DNA of 64,000 nucleotides from assembly GCA_025642075.2 (NCBI GenBank), contig JAODUO010000491.1, positions 1-64,000 on the forward strand. Reading direction: 5' to 3'. The position numbers and the translations under genes are program-made. This document shows, piece by piece, positions 23,756-43,974 of the stretch. This stretch comes from Ridgeia piscesae (Eukaryota > Annelida > Polychaeta > Sabellida > Siboglinidae). The notes under the pieces were generated by a model. It did not search any database. It worked only from the letters and a program-made list of their open reading frames with translations, and had not been told where the DNA came from. How positions within the stretch are numbered: position 1 is the first letter of the stretch; the number at the start of each line of letters is the position of its first letter.

Positions 23756-24134
23756 TTCCCCATATTTCATCCTTACTTCCCCATCTTTCTTCCTGACTTC
23801 CCCATCTTTCTTCCTGACTTCCCCATCTTTCTTCCTTACTTCCCCATCTTTCTTCCTGACTTCCCCATCTTTCTTCCTTACTTCCCCATCTTTCTTCCTT
23901 ACTTCCCCATCTTTCATCCTTACTTCCCCATCTTTCTTCCTGACTTCCCCATCTTTCTTCCTTACTTCCCCATCTTTCTTCCTGACTTCCCCATCTTTCT
24001 TCCTTACTTCTCCATCTTTCTTCCTTACTTCCCCATCTTTCTTCCTTACTTCCCCATCTTTCTTCCTGACCTCCCCATCTTTCTTCCTGACTTCCCCATC
24101 TTTCTTCCTTACTTCCCCATCTTTCTTCCTTACT
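23751..24134. repeat. 21-base minisatellite built from a Gypsy RT motif
   Basis: About 18 units of ttacttccccatctttcttc plus c, with G/T and A/C variants. Read on the minus strand in the frame of the adjacent Gypsy RT, each unit encodes VRKKDGE, and the array joins without a break to KYGEVRYTADYQQLN. KKDG-VR is the conserved Gypsy motif at just this position. Confidence 0.93.
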
Positions 24135-24231
24135 GACACTGGTGGAGATATTCACTCTGATGATGTTTATGCAAACACAAGACACTAAGTAAAAACTTGC
24201 TTTGTGAAACCAGCCTCCACATGGATAAAAC

Positions 24232-24269
24232 AGAATGCTATTTTATCTGTGTGGATAAAATAGCATTCT
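24232..24269. repeat. Perfect 16-base inverted repeat
   Basis: Arms agaatgctattttatc (24232-24247) and gataaaatagcattct (24254-24269) are perfect complements around a six-base loop. It sits just left of the duplicated block shared with 3121-3172. Confidence 0.85.
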
Positions 24270-24836
24270 ATTGTGGATGCTAAAATAGAATGCTATTGGA
24301 TATGTCCAGGGGCTCATTATCAAGTGGATGTGATTGTTGGTCAGTAGTCCAAGGTACTTCTGCTATTGTGTTTACTTTGACATTTGCCCCAGTACTATAC
24401 AGAGTGTCTGCTTTGACACCTACTCCATTACTATTGTCCTCACTAGTGGAAGTTGCTGTAGGTTGGATTAACACCTCTGTGTCTTGCCTGGTCAAACTCC
24501 CATTGTGGTGTTGTAACTACATAACACTAGTGCTCTGAGCAATCACTATGACATCTACTCAACTACAATTGTTCTGACTGGTGGACAGACATGGAGTTGG
24601 TCTGCTATCATTGTGTTTTGGTTGACTGATACCCAAAATGATGGTGGTGGACCCATGGTCAACGGGGTTCACTGTATTTAGTTTCATGGTGATTTATCTA
24701 TTCCATCACCCTTTCTGTTGGGAAGGGTGGGGAGATGACGACGAGGACTGGGGCTTTGGCTTGTGACTACCACAATGAAATGAGGGGGGATCACCAAGAG
24801 TTGTGAAAAAGAAATGGCTTTACAAACATTGCGAGC
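24270..24836. repeat. Duplicated block, copy 2 (lacks the LINE/SINE segment)
   Basis: 24270-24322 matches 3121-3172, and 24328-24836 matches 4839-5361. In this copy the two parts are joined, with no LINE A or SINE between them. No coding sequence is evident. Confidence 0.85.
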
Positions 24837-25069
24837 ATGCATATCAACCAATGAATATGTTTATTTTCCAACACCGAATATAATACAGAATATAGTACAA
24901 ACAAGCAGTATAACATTTTGCCAAAAAAGGTATACTGAGGAAATGTATGGATTTGTATACCCATATATTGTTTCATAGTTTTTTTATGTTGTAGCATCTA
25001 TGCAGTTATAACTATTAATTAATCAATTATAACCTAAGTAAATTTTGCAATAATGCTCAATAGTAAAAT

Positions 25070-27480
25070 ATTTAGTAATAATAATAATCTAATAAATAAC
25101 AGTATTTGTCTACACCATATCTCTAACAATAAAACCATTCAGAGGCGCATTACACTTTGCAGGAATATACAGATTACCTTAAAATAAAAAAATAGATATG
25201 TACCCTCAGGGTAGTTGTAAAATAAATAGATCAGTAAAAAAAATTTCAATATAAATAAATAATATTACTCTTAATAATACTAAAATACTAATACTGATAA
25301 ATAATAGTTAATTATATTACAAGTTAAAAATAAAATAAGTAATAAAATAGTTGATAAATAGTAGATCTATATTAAAAGTGTTCGGATATTATAAATGTTC
25401 TTTTAAAGTGAAAATGCTCTTTTAAACAGAAATGTCTTCAGTTGATTTTTGAACGAACTGAGGCAGTCTGTTGCATGCATGGCAACTGACAGATTATTCC
25501 AGAGGTGTGGAGCAGCACTTGAAAATGCTTTTTCTCCCTGCGTATGTAACCTGCATTGTGGAACCTCCAGCAGGTGAGCGTCCACGGAGCATAGCACACG
25601 GGTCGGCTGGTAACGAATTAGTAGGTCGGTTATATCATCATCATCATCATACTGTCGGTTGCGATGCGACAAAGACTGCTTCCATCATTTGACTATTTTG
25701 CTCTCAATTTATCTCTCTGCTGTGATGTCCGTGAGTCGGTCTTTATGTCTCTCAGCTTCAGGTTTCTCTTGATGGTATCCTTGAACAGGAGACGAGGGCG
25801 CCCTCTCTTTCTGTGACCAGAAGACAGCTGAGAGTAGAGAATCTGCTGTGGTAGCCTGTCTGGTGACATCGTCATGAGGTGTCCAGTCCACCAGAGTTTC
25901 TTTCTGATCAGAAGATCTTCCATAGCTGGCAGCCCTGTCCGTTCGAGTATGTCCTTGTTTGTCATTTTGTCCATCCAGGTTATCCTCTTGGTCGAATGCA
26001 GATGTCGCATCATGAAGGCATGCAGCTTTTTAACCTGCTGTCTGTACACTGTCCAGGCCTCGGCTTCATAAAGGAGGATGGACAGCATGATTGCATAGAG
26101 TATCTTGCCTTTAACCCATGTGGACACATGGTTGTTTTTTCCAGAGTCTCTGGCGTAGTCGGCCTAAAGATGCACTAGCCTTGGCCATCCTCCTCTGTAT
26201 TTCATCATCAATGCATTCATTACTTGATATAGTGCTTCCAAGGTAGGTGAATTCCAGAACAGAGTTCAGCTTGGTCAGTTAAGTATGATGCAGCTAGTCC
26301 GTGAAGGCTTCAAAATGTCAACAGTAACAGTTTGTACTCGATCCACTGTTTGATAGGAAGCCAGTGAAGATCAATTAAAACAGCAGTGATGGGTCGTGTT
26401 TCTTCGTTTTGGTTATGAGCCGGGCAGCAATGTTTTGCACTCTTTGGAGTCTTGTAAGAAGGTGGTCAGAAATGGCGTATAGCAGGCAGTTTTCATTGTC
26501 AAGATTTCAATTTTTTCCAATACAGTGGAGATGGAAATAGGCTACACAACAAATGTGCTGCGCTTGGTTGTTCATGCTTAGAGCATCATCGAAGAAAATG
26601 CCAATGTTCTTGGCAACAGTGGAAACTGGCACAACGGCATCACCAAGTTCTATGTGCGGCATAGAAAGTTTTATCTTTGTATGTGGCGCACACATCATAA
26701 TAATTTCTGTCTTTGTACCCTTGAATTTCAAAGTATTTATATTCATCCATTCTTGTAATTCTGCGACACAATCTTGAATGCATGTCACTGCCTGGATTGT
26801 GTCTTCTTCTGAGTGCGGAATGAACGTGAGATACAGTTGGGTGTCCTAGATGAACATTTATCCCGTGCGATATCACCGAGTGGAGCAGTGTAGCAAATAA
26901 ACATGAGAGGGCCGAGAACGGAACCTTATGGAACACCGAACACCGCTGGACGTTCCGCTGATATTCTGCCTTGCGTTTGAATACGTTGACATCGGTTTGC
27001 CAAATACGACTCAAACTATGCAAGACATGTTGCAGTTATTCCAAACCGATCTCTGAGGTGGGTTAACATGATTGTGTGATCGATCGTATTGAATGCTGCC
27101 AATAGATCTAGTAGCACTAGTATGGCAGCCTTTAATGCGCTCATCTATTGTACTCTCAGCAGTGCTGACTCTGTGCTATGGTTTGGATGATAAGCAAATT
27201 GCATTTGCTCATATATGTCAAATGTTTAGAGAAACGGACAGCAACAACCTTCTCTATGATTTTGGACACAAAACACAGGTTTGACACTGGACGATAGTTA
27301 TTGATGTCGTTTGCATCAAGCGTTGTTTTCTTCAGCAACAGAATTACGACAGCCTTTTTAAAGGCGGAAGGGAAAACTACTGTCGCAATCGACACGTTCA
27401 CAATGTCAACGATGACTGGTGCTAGGCTGGATAAGTTGGCCTTCAGCAATCATACTGAATATAGTTCTGGCTCTGCCCTA
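25070..27480 (-). pseudogene. L2/CR1-like non-LTR retrotransposon, interrupted
   Basis: The minus strand, from 27480 downward, reads LAPVIVDIVNVSIATVVFPS, NDINNYRPVSNLCFVSKIIE and motif A as LLDLLAAFNTIDH. Then come TKTEIIMMCAPHTKIKLSMP and, near 26450, LQRVQNIAARLITKTKK. After an unrelated insert at about 25634-26279 it resumes as ITDLLIRYQPTRVLCSVDAH and GEKAFSSAAPHLWNNLSVAM, with a stop at 25403. The 3' UTR ends near a TAA-repeat at about 25072-25090 after a GCGCCTCTGAATGG motif typical of such tails. Several stops and frameshifts kill the ORF. Confidence 0.82.
25634..26279 (-). mobile_element. Second LINE fragment nested in the L2-like element
   Basis: The minus strand reads LNSVLEFTYLGSTISSNECI, IQRRMAKASASLGRLRQRLW, LLYEAEAWTVYRQQVKKLHA, KDILERTGLPAMEDLLIRKK and GHRKRGRPRLLFKDTIKRNL. 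This is the C-terminal RT region of a different LINE type, RTE-like in character. It ends in an (ATG)n tail at 25634-25650 on its 3' side, as RTE-like elements do. It is 5' truncated and has one frameshift near 26128. It splits the L2-like reading frame between the LQRVQN and ITDLLIRYQPTR segments. Confidence 0.78.
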
Positions 27481-27489
27481 TAGACCCAT

Positions 27490-28110
27490 AGACATTTCGA
27501 ACTTAAGAAAGTTTGACTGTTGATTTGAATAATATATAAATATGGCTTTAACATTTTACTAGGTGGAATTTTCAAAAAAACGGCATAACTTGGCGACGCC
27601 CATTTTTCAAAATGTGCACACACATCAACCAGGATTATTTGGCCTGGCAAACATTTGGTTCAGCACAAAAGCCTTGTGGGGTTTGGTCTGTGATCACCAT
27701 ACATGTATCAGTGGGAAATCAATTTTACTGTGGTTCCATCTTGTGAGCAAAACATTAATACAAACTGACAGTTACATTCATATAATAGTTTTAGATCATA
27801 AACACTGTCTCAGAACACACATTCAAACATTGGTTGGGGTGATTTAAACCAATACCAAAGCCATAATATCTTTTGGGACGTGACCAACATTTGAGGTCAT
27901 CCCGAAGTTGATGTGTCATTTGGGAAAAAATCATATTTGTGCGTCATAAGTAATCTGATAATTGTATGGTTTCTGCTCAATGTGTTTCCAGTGACATTGG
28001 TGACACGGGGACAACAACCGGCTGAGACAGTTTGTGATTGGATAGTTTCACGGCACTTTCTGAGCTGATAACTAATTTATGTACAAATGTCATCAATGTT
28101 TGACTTCTGC
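27490..28110. other. Region without recognisable genes
   Basis: Nothing recognised. The L2-like fragment ends at its truncated 5' side near 27480. Confidence 0.5.
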
Positions 28111-28545
28111 AGCGTATGTAATAGCCTCGATTACCCAGGCTCTGTGAGGTCGCAGCACTTTTCAGCCCCTCAACTATGCCTGGGGAATTAATGGGCTGCC
28201 ATTGTAACTGCTAGGGCGGCCTTACCCGAGATCATGGTAGAGACACTGATTGGCCCTCAGGCCAACTATGAAATATAAATTAAAATAACTATATACTTTT
28301 ACAAGATAATGATATTCTATGAAAACTATTCAACATTGAACTTATATTAACACCAAAAAAATTGCAGTTGTTTATAAAATAGGAATTACAGCACGATTAA
28401 CCAGTTTCTGTGAGGTGGCAGCATTGTTTAGCCCCACACGGATAATATTCAAAAGCCGGAAAAGTCACCAGACTGTCTTCTCGGCATAGTTACGCAGCCA
28501 ACCGACAGTCGGTTAAGCGAGACTACGTAGCGAAGGGATCATTTC
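28111..28545 (-). repeat. Inverted diverged copy of the 52-kb duplication junction
   Basis: The reverse complement matches, in order, the right end of duplication copy A (about 52040-52213) and the left end of copy B (about 52214-52430). Shared signatures are cttaaccgactgtcggttgg, gagaagacagtctggtgac, taattcctattttataaaca and gggtaaggccgccct. It contains two direct copies of a roughly 40-base motif (ggggctgaaaagtgctgcga / ggggctaaacaatgctgcca, each followed by cctcacaga and a ctgg-taatc end). Confidence 0.75.
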
Positions 28546-28972
28546 CAACATGATGATACCAAATATGGCCGCTTTGCAAGGAGCAATGTTTACTTTTGAG
28601 CGCACTGAAAGTTGACCCGTTTCTGTCGATTTAAAAGTCCATCCACAATAACGACGTTAGCAGCAAGTTAGGTAGCAACATATTTAATCATGTTTTTGAC
28701 ACTTAGGATGAATTCATTGAAATAAAGTTAGCAACACATGTGGAATACATCGTTCGTTCTGAAAATCAACTTCATTAAAAATCGACGTTTTATAATTTTC
28801 CGGCAATTCCGGGCCTGCGGTATACATTAAGCACAAAGTTGTTTTGTATGGAAGGTTGCTCGTACTGTAAATACATTAATACAGGTCGGATATCCTGGGA
28901 AATCACTTCTTTAGAAGGTATGCTTCAAATATGACATATAATGCTGCTACTGAATAACAAATGCCCACTTAC

Positions 28973-29225
28973 TGAAATTTGCAAAGATGTAGAGTGATTC
29001 CGAGACACCGACTTGAGCATGAACATGTGCATCTGTGAACAACTCCAGTAGATGCTGGATGTCATGTGGGATGAGAATGGGGACAGGCCTTCCTCGCTTC
29101 CCTCGCACCCGTATAATATCCTCGCTATCCAGTCCTGAGCCTTTTCTGCAAAGCCGACGGGTTTTCAACAAGTGCCTCCTGGGGATGTTCCATGTGCTCA
29201 TGGGCGGTTCTGGTAATCTGCAAGC
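28973..29225 (-). CDS. Possible exon b of a Crypton-like or zinc-finger gene
   Basis: Minus-strand open stretch with acceptor tcaatttattgttag before 29225 and donor tttca, gtaagtgg at 28972. It encodes ACRLPEPPMSTWNIPRRHLL then RKGSGLDSEDIIRVRGKRGR, PVPILIPHDIQHLLELFTDA and ESLYIFANFS. The RGKRGRPVPILI-P followed by a YIFAN segment is of the kind found in Crypton-type tyrosine-recombinase proteins and their relatives in invertebrates, from my memory of the family. Phase 0 on the left matches exon a. No later exon was found. It could be a transposon remnant. Confidence 0.4.
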
Positions 29226-29273
29226 CTAACAATAAATTGACAAATCTGTTATGTGAGTTAATATTTAACATAC

Positions 29274-29589
29274 AGAATAACATTTTGCATCCATATCTTT
29301 GCCTTTTGGAGGCTGCAAAATCTCCTTCGTTTCCTCTTCTTCTGAATGCTTTTCTTCCATATGCATTACAGGCTTACAGTCCAATTTCCCACAGTACATG
29401 CATGCATGCTTAGTCTTGTATGTACGGTCTAGTTGTTGTTGTTGCCCTTTCTTGCCTGTTTCATTTGTCTCAATCTTTCTAAAATAGACTGCTCTCAAAT
29501 CATGGAATCACACTTTGTCGTTTCATCCACATGCAAGAATTGGGAATATCTCACTGCCGTCTTCAGAATTGATGGGTACAGGATATCAT
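29274..29589 (-). CDS. Possible exon a, C2H2-like zinc finger, with a frame conflict
   Basis: Bounded by acceptor atttcttttgtag before 29589 and donor tgttattct, gtatgtta at 29273. The downstream frame reads RAVYFRKIETNETGKK, then KHACMYCGKLDCKPVMHMEE and KHSEEEETKEILQPPKGKDM: a C-x2-C...H...H finger followed by an acidic linker. The first third reads DILYPSILKTAVRYSQFLHV in a different frame, with a stop near 29500, so either a frameshift or a wrong acceptor is present. The intron to exon b would be only 48 bases. Phases agree, but confidence is low. Confidence 0.35.
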
Positions 29590-29599
29590 CTACAAAAGA

Positions 29600-32135
29600 A
29601 ATTGTTTTATAAGTGGAAAGTTGCTACAAGTAGTCACATAGCTGAGAAGGTAGACACGTCTCTATGACAACACAGTAGGGAAATATTCAATATTGTTGTG
29701 TTTTTATTATTGTCATTGTTGTACTATTATTATCGTCCATAGAGTTACATTCTTACAACATAACCAAATCTTGCAGTCGTGAAGAATATATTCCATAATT
29801 ATTTAAAAATTAAAGTCTGTCAAAGAGGATGACAATTGATTAAAACGTCTTGCCTAGTTGCTACCATAAACATTGAACTGAACAATGCTTTATGCTCAGT
29901 TATCAGTAGGCCCCCAGTAGCATAATAAATCTGCAGTGTGACAATTACTACCCTTCCCATAGGCGAAGTTTAGTGTCTAAACTAATAAACATTGATTACA
30001 CATCATTCCGTTGTATCTCATCATTACATGTATATAACAACAAGTTCTTTTAATAAATAACAACAGACAAAAACTCAAAAGTGAACATAAACTATGTTGC
30101 TGCGAGTCAAAATGGTAAGCGATGGTGTAAATAATTACAGGATTGAACAAGATTGCCATCCAAGAGTGAACTCTAGACGGTAAATGAACAAGGAAGCTTT
30201 CAACATATTGAGACTCCAACCTATATTACCCATGTATATTCTGCCCTTCTGAGGTATTTGTAGATGTTGTTTTTAAAACACGCCACAGCCCAGGGACCAT
30301 TACGCAAAGGGGGCCAATGAGTATTTCACGCAATACAAGTTATTTTTCAAAATATATTCACAAACCCCATTTTACATCTTTGTCGATCAGAAAGTTTGTG
30401 TAGACGTCAAATGTACCTGTTTTGCGCATTCGATCTGGCGGTAATTATTAGCCATATCCTTTGCCTTGGGCTTAAGTGTTCGACTTGCGCCGTGACAGGT
30501 CATTTACTATAGATTATGCGCAATGACAATGTCAGTAATGCTCAAAAAATCTTATTTTTACATTCACATTATTGATATAACAAAAGTTAGCCAAAGAAAA
30601 TGATCGTGTGTAAAAACTTTTCACAATAACTCACAATCCTTTAGTTTGCAAGGTAGTTTATTTTTTGCTTACTTGTCACAATGATCAAGATAGAACGCTT
30701 GGCCTCGCCCTGCGAGCAAAGTAGGTCGTAGAGGGTGAGATGGCTATGGCTGAATACCACTAACAGTGTTGAGGATATTAAACATTTTAGTTCTGATTCA
30801 ACTAGTCACGTCTTTTCCCACCGTTGCAATGGCATTTATAAATTATCCTGAACTGTACCACAACTTTACGCAACCCATGAAATTTGGCAAAAGTTCACCC
30901 AAAATTCAAATGATTGATCACACCTGATTAATGATTTGGTGTAAGTATTTAGTTTTTTACCTTTGTTTTAGCCACATTTGCCGCAAATACACTGAGTGCA
31001 CGCACGCACCCACGCACGCACGCTGGAACCGGGGACTTTGGTCAGACATCACATCTCTGTTGTATTTGACAACATTTGTACGCAGCCTTTCTGACAAAAT
31101 CTATTGCATGCAAACTATTAGGTATAGATGTTTGTATTATTGTAACATTGTATTTGTTATCAAAGTATGCACACTGAAACTAGCATTGACATTTGAGTTA
31201 ACTGCAATGGTTGCATCGTGCTTAAGTCAAGGTCATTATGGCATTTCCTATTAAGGTTTGAAGAAAAGTTAAAACATTTGGATCTAAGTTACAAGCTGAC
31301 ACCATAGAATGTAAAAATGCATATATATTGGTGATGTTACAAAAAACAATTGCCAATGGCAACATGGTATCTGCAACCTATTACATATCTAAACCCTGTC
31401 CAGATAAGTGTTTACACTTACAACTTACATACTTCGATGTCTGCCTACTGACATAGTTGTTCGATGATGTAATATCATAACTATCATAAGGAATATATAC
31501 CTTATGGGCATCAATATTACATCCATCAACTGGTATCACCATTCAGTTACCCCAGGGGGTAGTACAAGTGATACCCCATACCAGTTCACACATAGGAGTA
31601 GAATGTATACACAACAAAGGATTACACACCATAGTGCACACCACCATGTTTGTATTTTATAGTCCTGAAGGAATCAGATGCCAAAAGTGAGATAGTGATT
31701 GATTTGACTTTATTTGGGTATGAACTAAACAAAAATCTTAGGTTACACATTTTTAGATACCTGTAAAGCTCAAAATGCAGGAAGCCAGAGTAAATGCATA
31801 TCCTGACATAGCTACAATGTGATATACACTTAATATATGCAATTACAGAACTCAAAAATAGAATTGAACTGAAATAAAAAGCAATACTGAGGACAATTTC
31901 GAGTGTATATTTTGTTTGACAGGAATATCTAAAATTACATTTTATTTGTGGAACAAATTGTTCAATGATCCAACATTTGGTTGTTTTGTAATAAATGATC
32001 TTACTTTGGAGACCAGGATGTGAAACATAAAAATTTGATCAATCAGCTTCACACAGTATGTGCCAAAGTAATTTTAATTTCTTAGAAAACTACATTTTCT
32101 ATCACAGAATTTACCTACGGTTAAGAAGCACTGTG
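29600..32135. other. AT-rich region without recognisable genes
   Basis: No coding exon, repeat array or mobile-element motif is supported, apart from a short cgcacgcaccc run at 30999-31022. The upstream exons of the 32-40 kb gene are expected to the left but I could not identify any. Confidence 0.5.
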
Positions 32136-32232
32136 CACGACGTCATGATACTCATGTCATCAGTGTCACATGATGCCAAGATACTCATGTCACCAGTGTC
32201 ACATGATGCCAAGATACTCATGTCACCAGTGC
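32136..32232. repeat. 33-base repeat, about three units
   Basis: Core atgatgccaagatactcatg followed by tcaccagtgtcac. It lies in the intron immediately upstream of the exon at 32295. Confidence 0.85.
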
Positions 32233-32294
32233 CACACTGGTCTTGACAGTCTGCCCATGATCTATGTGTGGATACTTCATGTTCTGTGTCGCAG

Positions 32295-40350
<8,056 letters not shown>

Positions 40351-41640
40351 TATAAATTACAAGGTCTGCGCTGTGATCTTTTGTAATGGAGCTACTGTTT
40401 CTTTGAATATTCAAAAGGGAGTCTACAACTCTGACCCTGAACCAAAGCTGTGTAGCATCAACAGAATACATGTACTCTGAATGTAGTATTGTATTTTTCC
40501 ACTGATAGTATTGTATACTTCCACTAATAATCTTGTTGAATCAATCATCTTTCTGAATTCGAAATAGCAGGATTTATTCTCCTATACAGTAATGATGATG
40601 AATGACAAATTCATGTAAACCCATTACAGAAGTATTTGTTAGTATTCAAGGACATGCCATGAATTAATTTAAAACAATTCACCCATAGGTTTAACTCCAA
40701 GACTCAACTAATGGTTCAGGCATTTGGATCATGTCAATGACTGATTAATGCCTTTTTAAGTATGTCCTTTATTATGTTGTTTGCTAAGTAGAATTGGTTT
40801 CCTATGTGATCATTTGTACAGTTCCAACATACCAGTCACAAGATGAAGTTTTCTTCTGTGTTGGAAGTTGTTTGCATAATAGTAATTATGTGTGTTACAT
40901 TATAGTGTAGTTTTGCATGTATTTACACATTTTATGTAGACAATATTCAAATAGCTATGACACTATGGCTGGAGACTGTTACGTGTATTTTATAAGCATA
41001 TTTTGAATTGAAGCTTTATCTGTATAGATATAACTAGTTGACATACCAGTGGTATATATTTTACATAATGTGCATGCGAGACAAACTGTTTTATGGAAGC
41101 TCAACTTATTTATCAGCAGGATCAGTGCACCAGTATTTTAGTATACATTTTTATTTCTGACTATTTAATGTGGTAAAATTTATGAACGACCACCATCTTT
41201 ATGATGGTATCACTTTTTCATTCACTAGTTTATTATTTATTGCTTAGTTTATTATATGCTTTGTATATGTCCGTTTATGATAAAGCTTGGTACACTGTAT
41301 ACATTATAACTTGCATGCTTTTATAATTATGATGTTGTTTTGATTTCTTGTAAAAGAAATGTTACGATCAGTCACACGTAGTAATGTTATTTTAAATGTT
41401 AAGGTAACCATTATTTGTTTCAATTTCCATCCATCTTGCTTCATTGTATAGTATGCACCTACCTACGTGTTATTGTTATATACAAATATTGCATGTTCTC
41501 ATGGCATACATTTTATTAGTTTATATCATATGAACTTTTACAACAAACTATACATGTCATGAGGATAAGTTTGTTTGTTTGTCCGTGCGGTTGTTGCCAC
41601 TGTGGCAAATGTCTTGTTAAATAAATTATCAGGTATATCG
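40351..41640 (+). other. Likely 3' UTR of the coiled-coil gene
   Basis: AT-rich, no ORF or repeat array. A candidate AATAAA polyadenylation signal is at 41620-41625 (gttaaataaattatc). Earlier cleavage cannot be excluded. Confidence 0.45.
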
Positions 41641-43970
41641 AAGTGCACGAGTTTAGTGGTTATTTCTTTCCTGGTCTGGCTTTACATATGTGTAACTGAT
41701 ATATTAGGCGAATGGCAGATCTACCTAACAGACCGATATAGACACCCCCCCACACACACACACCTAAATATTATATCATTAGCAAGCCCTGCATCTCCCA
41801 GTTACGATTATTCCTGTCATAGAGTTGCAAGCTGGTGCAGTTTGCATTAATCCAAGGTCACCATCAAACAATCGATTTTAGAAATTGGGCACTTCTGAAA
41901 ACCTCTTCATATTTAAACGGCTACGTAGCTATGTTATTTGATTAGGTTAAAGTATCGACCTAAAGATTTCCTCTTATATGGCTTCATTGACCTCAGGCGC
42001 CAAACTTTCGTCATCTGTTGATATCTACATATTATAAATAACCACAATAACAACGACAGATTATGTGCACAGCTTTTACTTCAAAAGCTTGATTTTACAT
42101 TTATAACATTTTTATTTTTATATGCAGACAATTTCCAAGTGTTCCCAAATCTTATGGTAACCATAATGACTGTTGCTATGACAACTGTAGCCATAACAGC
42201 CATCATAAATTTAAAGCCAATCATGTAATTGTTATTCAATACTGTATATGTCAACTATGATGATTTCATTAGTAATATTAACTGGTTAATCTTGGTGCAT
42301 ATTTGATATTCAATGTAAAATTAATCCCATTTTATAGTTACAAGCTCTGTGTCATATTTGTGGTAGCAATGTCTAAGTAGACGAGTAACATTTTGTATAT
42401 TCCCATGAGAAGCATTCTGACCTTTGACCTATAATAATAATATATTTTATTTAATATAGCACCACATCCAATTTCAAATTGTTCATGGTACATTAAAATC
42501 TAAAAATAAAATAGACACAAGAAGAAAAACACAAATACACTAGTGACATATATAAAAAAAATTAAAATAAAATTTCATAGGTTAAATAAAATATCGATAA
42601 AAGTACACAAAAATTAAATTAAGCCGCGAGAACATCAGAAAGAAGTGTCTTTAGGCGTGCCTTGAAGGTGGCTAAACAGGCAGACGTCTTAATGTTACTA
42701 GGTAGAGCGTGTTTCAGACTTGAATAACAAAGACCAAACTGCTCTGTATTTCTGCACACATGACTTGTATATTCATAACTTTAAATCCACCTACTTGAAG
42801 TACTATTCAGCTGTTAAAATTACATTTCCGACACCATCTCCAGTCGCATTTCTGCATTCCAAGAATACACTGATGCCACCATCAGCAACGTCACCGGTCA
42901 GTCGGCAGTTCTTACCAGCTCTTTATCATCCCGTTTCAGAGCTCACACACGTGTACACAAACACACATACACACCTAAACATATACACACACACATTTAC
43001 ACACACAAGCACATATACACTTGTACAAACACAGACATAATCAGTATTATATTTTTTGTGGAATAATTTGATTGTGGTGATATACAGATTCAGTTAAATA
43101 TATAATATATATATTATGTTAAAATTGTTCTTAGCCCCTCAGAATGATTCCTGAATAGCTCTGTTGAGTTGTTGCACATCTCTCATGCTGGTAATTAACA
43201 TTGAAGTCTGGATGCGTAATATATATATATTTGTCCCGTTATATTTTGGTGTAATGGAATGGGCTTCGTGCTACCATTCTTAAAAATAATAAATTATTTA
43301 AACTGACAGTCCCAGTTTTGTATAGCTAAATCACCAACTCCTAGGTTTTATGTTTTCATTTACTATTATATTCTTATGATTACAACATGCATGTTGAAAG
43401 TTTACTGCATGCTTATCTGTGTTTAGTTACTTTGTTAAACTGGGAACAAAATTTGCAATTTGAAAGATGCTGTAAATAGTTGTATTTTATTGCACTGGCC
43501 ATGGGACGAGATATGGTTTGAATAATACGACCAAAGTTATATTGCTAACACGGAACCCTGAAGCAATTGTGAGTGATATTGGTTTTGAAAGTGTCACAGT
43601 TATGAGTCTTTCCAAAGGATAATGGTTGTGGAGTACTGCTTATACTGGCAAGCAGAGAGATTTTGTTCTCGTCATGCTGTTGCTTGACTCAAATGTCTTA
43701 TAGGACGTGCACGTTTAAACCTAGATATTCAATTAACATACAACTGTATAAACATTCATGTGAAATACGCAATTGTCTCGCAGTTTCTTAAAATGTTACT
43801 TTGCAAGTAGGAGTCATTTATCACAGAATGGATGACATTGTACAGAGTCTGTTCTGTTTAATTTACACATTAAGTGAATTTGTAGAGTCTTGATGGCTTA
43901 GTAAGGTTTCAATGTTGCCCATGTGGTTATACATATGTTAGCTAATGTTGAAAACCAACTTGATGCGAGA
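41641..43970. other. AT-rich intergenic region, LINE tail at 42425-42725
   Basis: On the minus strand near 42625-42725 the frame reads SLKHALPSNIKTSACLATFK then ARLKTLLSD, with the TTATTATTAT-type tail near 42430. This looks like the C-terminus and 3' UTR of a LINE. A CA-rich stretch lies at 42950-43035. Nothing else is recognised. Confidence 0.5.
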
Positions 43971-43974
43971 TCCA

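Noticed and set aside
23579..24139. A CRISPR-like regular array at 23.75-24.13 kb
   Set aside because: Units are contiguous with no variable spacers, and the setting is eukaryotic retrotransposon DNA.
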